A DNA stretch of 11,375 nucleotides from Psilocybe azurescens (taxonomy: Eukaryota > Basidiomycota > Agaricomycetes > Agaricales > Agrocybaceae): positions 1 through 11,375 of the forward strand of contig JAJIRX010000987.1 in NCBI GenBank assembly GCA_023853785.1, written 5' to 3'. The notes beneath the pieces were generated by a model. It worked only from the letters and a program-made list of their open reading frames with translations, had not been told where the DNA came from and did not search any database. How positions within the stretch are numbered: position 1 is the stretch's first letter; each line of letters opens with the position of its first letter. This document shows positions 1 through 7,929 of this stretch, piece after piece. Both the position numbers and the translations under genes were made by a program.

Positions 1-52
1 CGGGCCGTAGCAGTACCATCCGAATGAGTTTATGCTTGTGCGAGGCGGATGA

Positions 53-152
53 GATCGTATAAGACAAGTGGAAGGTGGAAGATCAGAGCGAAGCAGTTAT
101 GACCAGAGCAGGACTTTCACGTTACCCGGGGACGAAATTGATATTAACATTA
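53..152 (+). pseudogene. Possible 3' terminal exon of an unknown gene, split by the fold-back element
   Basis: This open stretch is read in the frame of base 53 and contains the residues TFTLPGDEIDINI just before the insertion point. If the 2,149-bp element and one copy of its AACATTA duplication are removed, the frame runs on for only a few codons (INIRLK) to a TGA at 2317-2319, as expected for the end of a gene. Upstream in the same frame lie TAG at 8-10 and TGA at 50-52, so the exon would have to start after an intron, or the gene was already decayed. No protein family was recognised. The call rests on reading-frame appearance only and could be chance. Confidence 0.25.
146..152. repeat. 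Left 7-bp target-site duplication (AACATTA)
   Basis: AACATTA directly abuts the first base of the left inverted arm and is repeated exactly at 2302-2308 after the right arm. The bases on either side of the two copies do not match, so the duplication is exactly 7 bp. This is direct evidence that the inverted repeat inserted as one unit. Confidence 0.85.
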
Positions 153-1155
153 CACCTAATATTCCCTACTGTTCGGAGCTACTTAGCTGGCGGGATCCGA
201 TACTCACGTGCCGCCTATTAGCTCTGCTTTTTGCTGATTTCTCTTGCTCGCCAAGAATGTCTGTCAATCTCTCTGACTTAGCAGAGGTTCTCGGTGTGTT
301 ATCCCCGAGGATACCGACCACTGTCCCGCCCGCTTACCGACCTGCGGACATGGTGCCACGATGCCATCATACCAGAAATGGTATGTCGGCTTATTGAGCA
401 ACTTTGGGCGCTGTTCCGCTGCCTTGTGCTCGCTGTTGGACACAGTGAGCATGAATATTCCGGTGTCCCCTTTCAATTTTTCTTGCTTTTTGGTATTCCC
501 ATACTTTCCTATGTGTATATCAAGTAATAAATGTGTTTATTGTGCTCTGGCACCCTATTTAGGCATAGAAAGGGATGTTTCCTCCTGGAGTAATTCCGAG
601 TACTCCTAGCCTTGCTCATGGCACATATACAGAAATATGTTATCTAGAATTAATCTAATGAAATTTATGAACTGATTTAAAGAGACATTTTGGCCATAGA
701 GATAGCAGAACATGTCTAGATGAGAATAGACCTGGAGGATGGTAGGTATTCCTGAGGCTGCTTGCTAGCTATGGCTAGAGCTATCAAGTATTTGATCTTT
801 CCTGACAGTATTTATTCATTTAAAAGTTAAAAATGGCCGCTTCAACAGGAATACAATGATTTGAAGCTGGCTGGATAGTGCTTATCATGGGGTCATAAAC
901 ACAGTAATGGAGGTAAAATAAAATGCAGAGAATGCTTTCATTTCACTTAATAGGATATAATATGTCACAATATAGCTATTGAATGGCTAGAAACGAGTAT
1001 CTAATGCGTCTAAATAGTGAGAAGAACTAGGTATTCAAAATCGCGTATTTCTCACTGGCTCCACTAATATCGGTCATAAAATTGAATAAATGTGTAGATA
1101 TGTAGCCTTTAACAATAGAAATAAGATACAAAAAACCGAAAGGGATTCATGCAAG
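153..1155 (+). repeat. Left arm of the fold-back element
   Basis: Reverse complement of 1293-2301. Matching blocks occur from the outer end (CACCTAATATTCCC) through the hairpin at 368-385 to the innermost block (AGGGATTCATGCAAG, ending at 1155). Small differences include an inner CTGCGGACATGG here against ATGCCGGACATGG in the other arm, and extra bases near 209-225. Inside the arm, CATACCA at 368-374 and TGGTATG at 379-385 form a perfect 7-bp stem with a GAAA loop; the same hairpin recurs in the right arm. Confidence 0.92.
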
Positions 1156-1234
1156 TGATAAAAAGATATAGCGAAAAATGTCCCAAAATCATCGAAATTG
1201 ATGGAAGCTTACTGACTTCTATTTAAGTGTATAT

Positions 1235-1251
1235 CATTGACATCATCAATG
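1235..1251. repeat. Small perfect hairpin near the centre of the fold-back element
   Basis: CATTGA (1235-1240) and TCAATG (1246-1251) form a 6-bp stem around CATCA. It lies in the only stretch (about 1156-1292) where the two arms no longer pair well, close to the midpoint of the element at 1227. It may cap the giant stem, but a 6-bp stem in AT-rich DNA can also be chance. Confidence 0.4.
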
Positions 1252-1292
1252 TGTCCTTTTATTAACGCTATTTTCTCAATATCTCCTCACCG

Positions 1293-2301
1293 CTTGCATG
1301 AATCCCTTTCGGGTTTTGTATCTTATTTCTATTGTTAAAGGCTACATATCTACACATTTATCTCAATTTTATGACCGATATTAGTGGAGCTAAGTGAAAA
1401 TACGCGATTTTGAATACCTAGTTCTTCTCACTATTTAGACGCATTAGATACTCGTTTCTAGCCATTCAATAGCTATATTGTGACATATTATATCCTATTA
1501 AGTGAAATGAAAGCATTCTCTGCATTTTATTTTACCTCCATTACTGTGTTTATGACCCCATGATAAGCACTATCCAGCCAGCTTCAAATCATTGTATTCC
1601 TGTTGAAGCGGTCGCATTTTTAACTTTTAAATGAATAAATACTGTCAGGAAAGATCAAATACTTGATAGCTCTAGCCATAGCTAGCAAGCAGCCTCATAG
1701 GAATACCTACCATCCTCCAGGTCTATTCTCTATCTAGACATGTTCTGCTATCTCTATGGCCAAAATGTCTCTTTAAATCAGTTCATAAATTTCATTAGAT
1801 TAATTCTAGATAACATATTTCTGTATATGTGCCATGAGCAAGGCTAGGAGTACTCGGAATTACTCCAGGAGGAACACCTCCTTTTCTATGCCTAAATAGG
1901 GTGCCAGAGCACAATAAACACATTTATTACTTGATATACACATAGGAAAGTATGGGAATACCAAAAGCAAGAAAAATTGAAAGGGGACACCGGAATATTC
2001 ATGCTCACTGTGTCCAACAGCGAGCACAAGGCAGCGGAACAGTGCCCAAAGTTGCCATCAACAGCCGACATACCATTTCTGGTATGATGGCATCGTGGCA
2101 CCATGTCCGGCATGTCGGTAAGCGGGCGGGGACAGTGGTCGGTATCCTCGGGGATAACACACCGAGAACCTCTGCACAAGTCAGAGAGATATTGACAGAC
2201 ATTCTTGGCGAGCAAGAAATCAGCAAAAAGCAGGCTAAATAGGCGGCGTGAGTATCGGATCCTGCCAGCTAAGTAGCTCCGAACAGTGGGAATATTAGGT
2301 G
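1293..2301 (-). repeat. Right arm of the fold-back element
   Basis: Inverted copy of 153-1155, ending in GGGAATATTAGGTG at 2301. It carries the mirrored hairpin CATACCA (2069-2075) / TGGTATG (2080-2086). The longest open frame here (1952-2242, + strand) is broken by frameshifting indels in the left arm, so it shows no sign of selection as a protein. Confidence 0.92.
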
Positions 2302-2308
2302 AACATTA
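2302..2308. repeat. Right 7-bp target-site duplication (AACATTA)
   Basis: Exact direct repeat of 146-152, immediately outside the right arm. It restores a plausible uninterrupted target when one copy and the element are removed. Confidence 0.85.
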
Positions 2309-2459
2309 GGTTGAAATGATGCACAGGACCAAACAATAGCCTGGGAGTCGCCCGGAAGCCACGGCTGGTTCGCAATTGGCATAAGTAGACCATCCACCAC
2401 CATTCTTGATACAGCCTCTGAGCTCTGAGCTGCGCAATCCCAGACGTAATGAATCATGC

Positions 2460-3296
2460 ATGACCTCCAAATTCTCCATCCTTGTTCCGTCATCAACGAT
2501 TTGTGAGAAAAGAATATCCGAAGCCTCGTGTTCAACGACCTTGCAACAAGATACAACCAAATCCAGAGTTATAGCTTCCACAAGACACTGTCATACCACC
2601 ACCCGCTCTTCTTTTCCGCCTTCTCCGCCTTTCCTGTATATCCTTTTCATATCTTATCCACTCCAGCTGTATCCCCCAAATAGGCCGTTGAACGGATTTA
2701 CGGTTAGTGAATCTTTGCTATTCCTTACACAGCACCATCGACGTCTGCCTCGACTAACATTCCTTATATTAACGATGAACAGGCACAACCAAGAGTAGTG
2801 AAAGTGGCATTGGTGAAGGTTGACGTCGGATGCATCGTTTCCACTGTCTACTGTCAATGTGAGTGTTATATCCTGACGAAGACATCTTAACTGATACCCA
2901 CAGGACTTTTCTACCTTCTAATCTATCTGTATGATGCTTCAGGTGCAGTGGGCTATGAGTACCGCCCTATTAGGGGATTCGGTCGTGTGAGACCAGTCGG
3001 ACGTGCACCGCCTCTATTCCACTTACCATCATCCTCGTCGCAAGGTAGCTTCCGCGCTTTAGATCTATCTTTATACAGGCATTTAACTGGAATCCAGCGA
3101 CCTGGCAAAGCCGAATAACTATTCTTCGTCAAGAATCCTCCACGTCCCAGTGGTTTAGAATGATGGTTTGGGATCGGGTAAGCGCATGTTCTGCACAAAA
3201 TTCGTTATGTCTTACCGATTCTCGTTTTTTGCAACTACCCATCTCAGAGATCTCTTGGGGCCATAGGTTCTACCACAGCCGCAGCCGCTCCTTAAC
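2460..3296 (+). CDS. Tentative five-exon gene of unknown function
   Basis: Exons 2460-2702, 2783-2858, 2943-2986, 3049-3177 and 3249-3296 join in frame from an ATG to a TAA (179 codons). The introns start GTTAGT, GTGAGT, GTGAGA and GTAAGC and end AACAG, TTCAG, GGTAG and CTCAG, with branch-like CTAAC or CTAAT in the first two. Exons 2 to 4 read most like protein, for example the residues VVKVALVKVDVGCIVS and AFNWNPATWQSR. An alternative last intron ending at 3310 gives a different tail that stops at 3383-3385, and the second intron could end at 2948. The 5' exon is the weakest part. No domain was recognised, and overlapping open frames on both strands make this a hypothesis. The gene would be convergent with the aldo-keto reductase. 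Confidence 0.35.
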
Positions 3297-3662
3297 TAGC
3301 ACCTACTTAGTCCACTCTCGGTGAGGGTTCCCCCACGAATGCACAAACGTTCTCTGCGTCTCAATTGAGCACTAATAACGGCTAAACTCCTGGTGAGTAT
3401 TTCTATAAACTCAGTCAAACATGTATTTCCTGTATTTCCTTTTCTCATCGTCATCATCTACTATGCATCTACTCGTCATGGTATTCGATGTGCATTCTGC
3501 CCCGCCAACTGAACGTTAATTCATGCTCTCCACAGAGCTCACACTCCGTGCCTGCACCGGTTATCAATTTCAAATCAGCACAAGTAGTACACAGGCCGCA
3601 TCGTTGAGGCCAAGGCAACAAATACCTGTTGTGAACGTCCTAGATGCCTTCTTTTTCTTTTA
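3297..3662. other. Intergenic stretch between convergent genes
   Basis: Nothing certain was found. In the frame that follows the tentative gene there is an open stretch (residues STLGEGSPTNAQTFSASQ) and a possible GTGAGT...CACAG intron (about 3392-3535), which could be an alternative 3' end or decayed coding sequence. The T-rich run near 3648-3662 lies just beyond the aldo-keto reductase stop codon and could belong to its 3' region. Confidence 0.4.
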
Positions 3663-5016
3663 CTAAACACCAAGTGCCCCTGCTTCATCAATCGCGAGAA
3701 CATCTTCCTCGGTTAGATCTTGAAAATATTATGAGGGCAAACTGTGTCAATACCATGGATGCGCGATGAAAACGAGACAAGGCTCACTGATATCTCCAGC
3801 TTCGAAGTATCCCTGTAATCTCGCTTTCTTTGTGCTCATGCTATCAAAAGTCAAAGTGTGACTTGTCGCTCAAAAATTGTCAAGGATTCTGCTTACGTTA
3901 CAGGAACATAACCTTTGGCTTTAACCCAGGCGAGCAAAACTTGGTCCATAGAAACCCCAAGACGCTCAGAAATATCACTGAGGGGCTTGTTCAGGGGTCC
4001 TCCTGGATGCTTCCTGACTGGCCTGAAGAAAAGACAAGAGTTAACATTTCTGCATTCAGAGTCGTTAAGCGAAAGAACACACTCCAGAGGGCTATAAGCT
4101 TCTATGACTATTCCTTTTTCCTTGCACAGGTCGACCGTAGGACGTTGTTTCTCATAAATATATGGGTGGAAATGAATCTGGAAACGTAGATATGGTTTAG
4201 TCTGGTATTATACTTGTCATTGGGTGAATTTGACTCTTACCTGATTGACAGCAGGTATATACTTCGCAACAGCGAATATTTGCTCCAGATGTTCTACCTT
4301 GAAATTGCTGACACCGATACTCCTGGCGTTGTCGGTGAGTATCAAAGATTATTAATCTCCTGGGAGATCAGATACCTTGCTAGTCCAGAATCTTTGAGCT
4401 TCTCCATTTCTTTCCAGCATTCTGCAATACTGGAATCGTCGCAGTATTGAGGCCAATGGATGAGATAGAGGTCGATGTAAGCAAGGTCGAGCTACAAACA
4501 GAGAATATGTAGCTGAACAACTGATACGCTTAGGAGAGACCCACCTCCTTTAGGCTGTTCTTGAAAGAAGTTGCAATATCAAGGTTATCCACCTTGGACC
4601 ATTTCGTGGTAACGAATATCTGTTCTCGAGGAACGCCACATTCGCGAATAGCTATACCTGCTTCGGCTTCGTTGGCATAATATTGAGCAGTATCTACGGT
4701 CAAAATGCGTATCAACGACAGACAATACCCATTACACTCTATAAACCCTCACCTAGATGAAGTACACCCACTGAAATGGCCTGTTTTGCGAACTCGACAG
4801 ATTTTCTTGTTTTCAAGTCTTCGTTCCATCTCCATGTTCCATATCTGCTCGTATTGTCCAGATTCTTCAGATGTCCGAGACGTAGGTGAATACGCACTTA
4901 CGCGATGCTGGGCATGACATTCCCTGCAACGATAGATTCATAAATCATAAATAACATTGCGAGATCTACAAAGGGAGTCACTCGCCATCGTTAAGTCTAA
5001 CCAGCTCCCAGGGCAT
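3663..5016 (-). CDS. Aldo-keto reductase, complete, ten exons
   Basis: Predicted cytosolic NAD(P)H-dependent carbonyl reductase of the AKR (TIM-barrel) superfamily; the substrate cannot be told. Exons on the minus strand: 5016-4986, 4923-4902, 4844-4753, 4693-4545, 4491-4376, 4322-4241, 4177-4083, 4022-3897, 3840-3788 and 3718-3663. They join in frame to 273 codons plus TAG with no internal stop, the usual length of small fungal members. The catalytic tetrad is visible: Asp49 and Tyr54 (DTAQYYANE), Lys79 (TTKW) and His110 (LIHWP). RSIGVSNF at 137-144 is the second AKR signature, NQIHFHPY (163-170) follows, and EAYSPL (190-195) is the usual strand near the cofactor. The ATG chosen gives MPWELVRLNDGNVMP, a normal AKR start. 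Eight introns are GT-AG; the first appears to be GC-AG. It is convergent with the tentative gene to its left. Confidence 0.92.
4924..4985 (-). other. Intron 1 of the aldo-keto reductase, apparent GC-AG intron
   Basis: The exon 1/exon 2 join that gives LNDGNVMPSIA, matching the normal AKR N-terminus, needs a donor reading GATG|GCGAGT and an acceptor TTGCAG. GC donors are a known minor class of major-spliceosome introns; a recent GT-to-GC mutation that damages splicing is the alternative. Confidence 0.65.
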
Positions 5017-5093
5017 TATAGTGTCAGGCGGGCTGAGAGCTAAAGTGGTTGAAACTCGAAGAGGTGGAGCACCGGTAACACTCGACTACGGAG

Positions 5094-5099
5094 TATATA
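5094..5099 (-). promoter_or_regulatory. Possible TATA element of the aldo-keto reductase
   Basis: TATATA lies 78 bp before the ATG at 5016. The remaining promoter between the ATG and the tandem element is only about 180 bp. TATA-like words are common in AT-rich DNA, so this is a weak call. Confidence 0.25.
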
Positions 5100-5198
5100 C
5101 CGCATGATATATGCTCGACGATAAATTAGTCTCTGATCGATTAATAATAGAATGTATAAGTATGATTCGATAAGCGCTTTGCTGAGAAATGAAGAGTT

Positions 5199-5207
5199 TA
5201 TTATAGA
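5199..5207. repeat. 9-bp direct repeat TATTATAGA, left edge of the tandem array
   Basis: The identical 9-mer occurs at 5199-5207, 7550-7558 and 9657-9665, exactly at the two outer limits and the junction of the tandem units. It may be a target duplication, a terminal motif of the element, or the start of an aborted third unit. Confidence 0.8.
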
Positions 5208-5219
5208 CGAGCTTTATGA

Positions 5220-5238
5220 CCCGCCGCTACGCGTCGGG
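5220..5238. repeat. Terminal hairpin of unit 1
   Basis: CCCG-C-CGC loops on TAC back to GCG-T-CGGG, leaving only a C/T mismatch. It sits 12 nt inside the unit boundary. Unit 2 has a different sequence at the same place that still folds with the same TAC loop. Confidence 0.6.
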
Positions 5239-5286
5239 GATTCGCTTCGCTCACCCCCTGTGCTTCACGGCAGGGTCAACAGCTCG

Positions 5287-5304
5287 CTGGGGCTGCGCCC
5301 CCAG
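5287..5304. repeat. GC-rich hairpin in unit 1
   Basis: CTGGGGC, loop TGC, GCCCCCAG: a 7-bp stem with one bulged C. The identical hairpin is at 7637-7654 in unit 2. Confidence 0.6.
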
Positions 5305-5373
5305 ACCCCGCTTGTCGGCGCCCTGCGCCTCCTCATTGAAAATAAATAATACCAATTACAATTATTATATCTT

Positions 5374-5526
5374 GGGGGAATGAGCTTCGCTCATCCCCCT
5401 TTTTGACACTCCATGTCTCATGAAAATAATAATAATAGCAGTCACTCTTGGGGATGAGCTTTGCTCATCCCCCTTGCTTCACACCCCAAATATAATGTGT
5501 GGGAGGGATGAGCACAGCTCACCCCC
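5374..5526. repeat. Array of three GGGGATGAGC / GCTCATCCCC hairpins in unit 1
   Basis: Stem-loops lie at 5374-5399 (loop TTC, one bulged A), 5450-5472 (perfect 10-bp stem, loop TTT) and about 5505-5526 (loop ACA, slightly imperfect). Loop and spacer sequences vary while the stems are kept. A degenerate relative, GGGGATTCGC followed by GCTCACCCCC, starts at 5236. Confidence 0.75.
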
Positions 5527-5529
5527 CCT

Positions 5530-7160
5530 TCACAGCCTGCCCTACAGCTTGTTGGGGTTGCACTCTTCCATCCCACACTCAGTCAATAACAGTGAACAAA
5601 TACACAAATATTTATACACAGCACTCTATATTCTGTGTCCATTAAATTTCTTTTGCTTCAACAATCTCAAACTAAATTTTTAAACCATATTAAACCCATT
5701 CCAACTAATCCACAGTACCTTTGCCACCATGTCTGTTTTAATATTCACACCCATATCCACTCCCAATCAATCATTATTCTACTTTATATTTTATACAATA
5801 CTGCACTACTCATTTACTATCTATCACTCACCTCATAGCCACAGCACTATAGATGCCATGCTATTTTAAATTTCATAGCTTACACTCTTTCTCTTCACAA
5901 CCAAAATATCTGTCTCTACACCCCACTACTTAAATTCTACAAAATTTAATCACATCAATCTACACCCTATAGTACATTACAATCTAAAATCAATTTTCAT
6001 GACATATCACAGAGCATTCACCCCACTCACCACTTCTGCTTCATCCTCAGGCCTACATCTTATCACTGCTCCATCTCTCTATCTCACTATAGACATTTGT
6101 AGCACCTCCATACTCACTTTTTTTTACTGACTGTCAATAACAGTGAACATTTCTGTCTTTATCTAACAATCTCACAAATCTCAACCAAAATTTAAAACCA
6201 TATTACACCCTCCAACTAATCCACCACAACTTCACCTGTACTCAGTCAATCTACATCCCTGCCCAATACCACTCTCAATTATTGCCAATTATTGCCTCTA
6301 TTACTTATAATACTTGACTGCCCTTTCATTACCCACTATCTTGATATGCACAGCACCTGCGGCTGTGCCATTTTAAATTATAACTTGCACTTTTTTCTTC
6401 AAAATCAAATAGCTGTTCTCAGCCACCACTTTGGTCCTGTAAATGAATTAATCACATCAATCTATATCCTATAGTACATTACAATTCAAATATCAATTCC
6501 CACTCCTAATAGTTAACACTCTCTTTAATTATACCCACTACATGGGCAAAGCATACTCCAGCTTTATTCTCAAACATTAATTTTACTACCTATACAGCAC
6601 TGTATATCAAATCCTGCTGCTATGTGTCAGTCATGAAGCTAAGGCACAGTGCATCTGGGATTTGCTAAGGGTGCTCTACACCTCCATACCAAAATAATAT
6701 CAATATTCCATCACTTCACCCTTTCTATGTCTAATGAAAAACATTTGGGCATGTCTCTACAAAGCATGCCACCTTTAGCGCTATGTCCATGCTACTATAC
6801 ATTTCCACAATATATCCCCAGCCCACTCTTGAACAATTATTGTGTAGATTACTTGTAATAACATTCTTTTGCATAGAGAACTGGAATATTCTACTATGCA
6901 CAGCACCTGCAGCACTGTATCATTTTAAAATTTACAGATTACACTCTTCACAATTAAAATTTAAAATAGCTGTCCCTGACCTTTCCCATTGTAAAATTGT
7001 GTCCCAGTGCTATCTTTCTGTCTACACCTTTATTTAAACAGTTCCAACTATAATTCATTTCATACTAACTTTTCCACTGTCCACAATGCCCCTGTTTTGA
7101 TATTTATTTAGTTGTATTTATTTCAGCCTTTAACTCTTTTATCCAATACATAGTCTCCAT
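5530..7160. repeat. G-depleted tract of unit 1 with nested internal repeats
   Basis: In 5881-6000, 34 C and only 2 G were counted on the + strand. Landmarks recur inside the tract: GTCAATAACAGTGAAC at 5582 and 6133; AATCACATCAATCTA near 5948 and 6448; forms of CTTACACTC followed by TTCAC near 5879, 6385 and 6935. This gives roughly three degenerate sub-repeats 500-560 bp apart. No coding function is evident. Confidence 0.7.
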
Positions 7161-7549
7161 TACAAAGGTGTCAACCAACCACAATATCTGCAGACAGAAA
7201 TGTCCCATTCAAATAGTCTTTGACACAGATTTATTGATCCACTTGCTCATAGTGCACTGTGCACTGTGCATGCAAGAGTGTGCATATTTTTTGTTTTCAG
7301 AGCCACCCAAAGCAGCTTCAATACAGCTGGGTATGGCTAATAGACACATTGAGGGTTCATTATTTAAGCACAGAATGTTTCCAGGCTTTGTGGCACCCAT
7401 TTTGTTGTTTGCCATCAGCCACTGGTTGTTTGTTTCAAAGGCCCCGCAGCGGCAGCCCACAAAACAGCGGTCTGCTTAATAATAATTAGTCATGCTTAGG
7501 TAAAATTAAATCTCCTTTTTCGGAATTGCTTAGTCATTGAGCTCTCTTA

Positions 7550-7558
7550 TATTATAGA
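7550..7558. repeat. 9-bp TATTATAGA at the unit 1/unit 2 junction
   Basis: Same 9-mer as at the outer edges. Units 1 and 2 meet here with no other intervening sequence. Confidence 0.8.
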
Positions 7559-7570
7559 CGAGCTTTATGA

Positions 7571-7592
7571 CCCGCTCACGCTACGCGTCGGG
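7571..7592. repeat. Terminal hairpin of unit 2
   Basis: ACGC (7578-7581), loop TAC, GCGT (7585-7588), enclosed by CCCG and CGGG with CTC bulged. It lies 12 nt from the boundary, as in unit 1. A 3-nt indel separates the two versions, yet both fold. Confidence 0.6.
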
Positions 7593-7636
7593 ATTCGCAG
7601 CTCACCCCTGTGCTTCACGGCAGGGTCAACAGCTCG

Positions 7637-7654
7637 CTGGGGCTGCGCCCCCAG
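7637..7654. repeat. GC-rich hairpin in unit 2
   Basis: Identical to 5287-5304: CTGGGGC, TGC, GCCCCCAG. Confidence 0.6.
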
Positions 7655-7721
7655 ACCCCTGTCGGCGCCCTGCGCCTCCTCATTGATAAATAAATAATAC
7701 CAATCACAATCATAATGTCTT

Positions 7722-7909
7722 GGGAATGAGCTTCACTCATCCCCCTTCTTATTGGCACTTCATGTCTCATTAAAAAAATTAATAATAGCAGTCACTTATA
7801 TCGTGTTTTAAGGGGAATGAGCTTTGCTCATCCCCCTTGATTCACCTTCTCACTCAAAAATATACAATAATTGTCTTTCATGTGGGGAGGGGATGAGCTG
7901 CACTCCCCC
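7722..7909. repeat. Stem-loop array of unit 2
   Basis: Three relatives of the unit 1 stem-loops: 7722-7745 (loop TTC, with an A in place of the closing G), 7812-7836 (GGGGAATGAGC, loop TTT, GCTCATCCCCC) and a degraded one at about 7889-7909. Order and approximate spacing match unit 1. Confidence 0.65.
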
Positions 7910-7929
7910 TCCTTGCTTCACAGCCAGTT

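Larger units (their letters stand above)
153..2301. mobile_element. Fold-back (long terminal inverted repeat) transposable element, 2,149 bp
   Basis: Two inverted arms of about 1,003 and 1,009 bp surround a spacer of about 137 bp. Both ends begin CACCTAATATTCCC when read inward, and both are flanked by AACATTA. The arms stay alignable over their full length with scattered substitutions and small indels, so insertion was fairly recent or the arms are kept alike by gene conversion. Open frames within one arm are not conserved in the other, and no transposase motif was seen, so the element is taken to be non-autonomous. A 7-bp duplication does not fit the usual 8 bp of hAT, 9 bp of Mutator-like or TA of Tc1/mariner elements; the superfamily is unresolved. 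Confidence 0.9.
5208..7549 (-). mobile_element. Tandem unit 1 of a putative non-autonomous rolling-circle-like element (2.34 kb)
   Basis: The unit starts CGAGCTTTATGACCCGC and is repeated, diverged, from 7559. On the minus strand it begins TCTATAATATAA (from the shared 9-mer at 7550-7558) and ends TCATAAAGCTCG, 12 nt after a GC-rich hairpin. The first ~330 bp on the + strand are GC-rich with several hairpins. About 5530-7160 is strongly G-poor on the + strand. The last ~350 bp are ordinary in composition and include the CATGCTTAGGTAAAATTA block shared with unit 2. Short open frames are not conserved between the units and no Rep/helicase or transposase was found. The Helitron-like reading is inference; the canonical CTRR end is absent. 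Confidence 0.7.

Noticed and set aside
1952..2242. 96-codon open frame in the right fold-back arm
   Set aside because: The inverted counterpart in the left arm is broken by indels, so the frame is not conserved between two copies of the same sequence.
2953..3198. 81-codon minus-strand frame
   Set aside because: It starts after an in-frame stop, overlaps the + strand exons that splice in frame, and shows no recognisable domain.
5152..5349. 65-codon frame crossing the left border of the tandem array
   Set aside because: It runs from host flank into GC-rich hairpin sequence and is not preserved at the start of unit 2.
5374..5526. CRISPR-like array
   Set aside because: Only three imperfect palindromic repeats with unequal AT-rich spacers, in a eukaryotic intron-rich context with no cas genes.
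7168..7489. Overlapping open frames on both strands at the end of unit 1
   Set aside because: The matching part of unit 2 does not keep any of these frames, and no motif was recognised.
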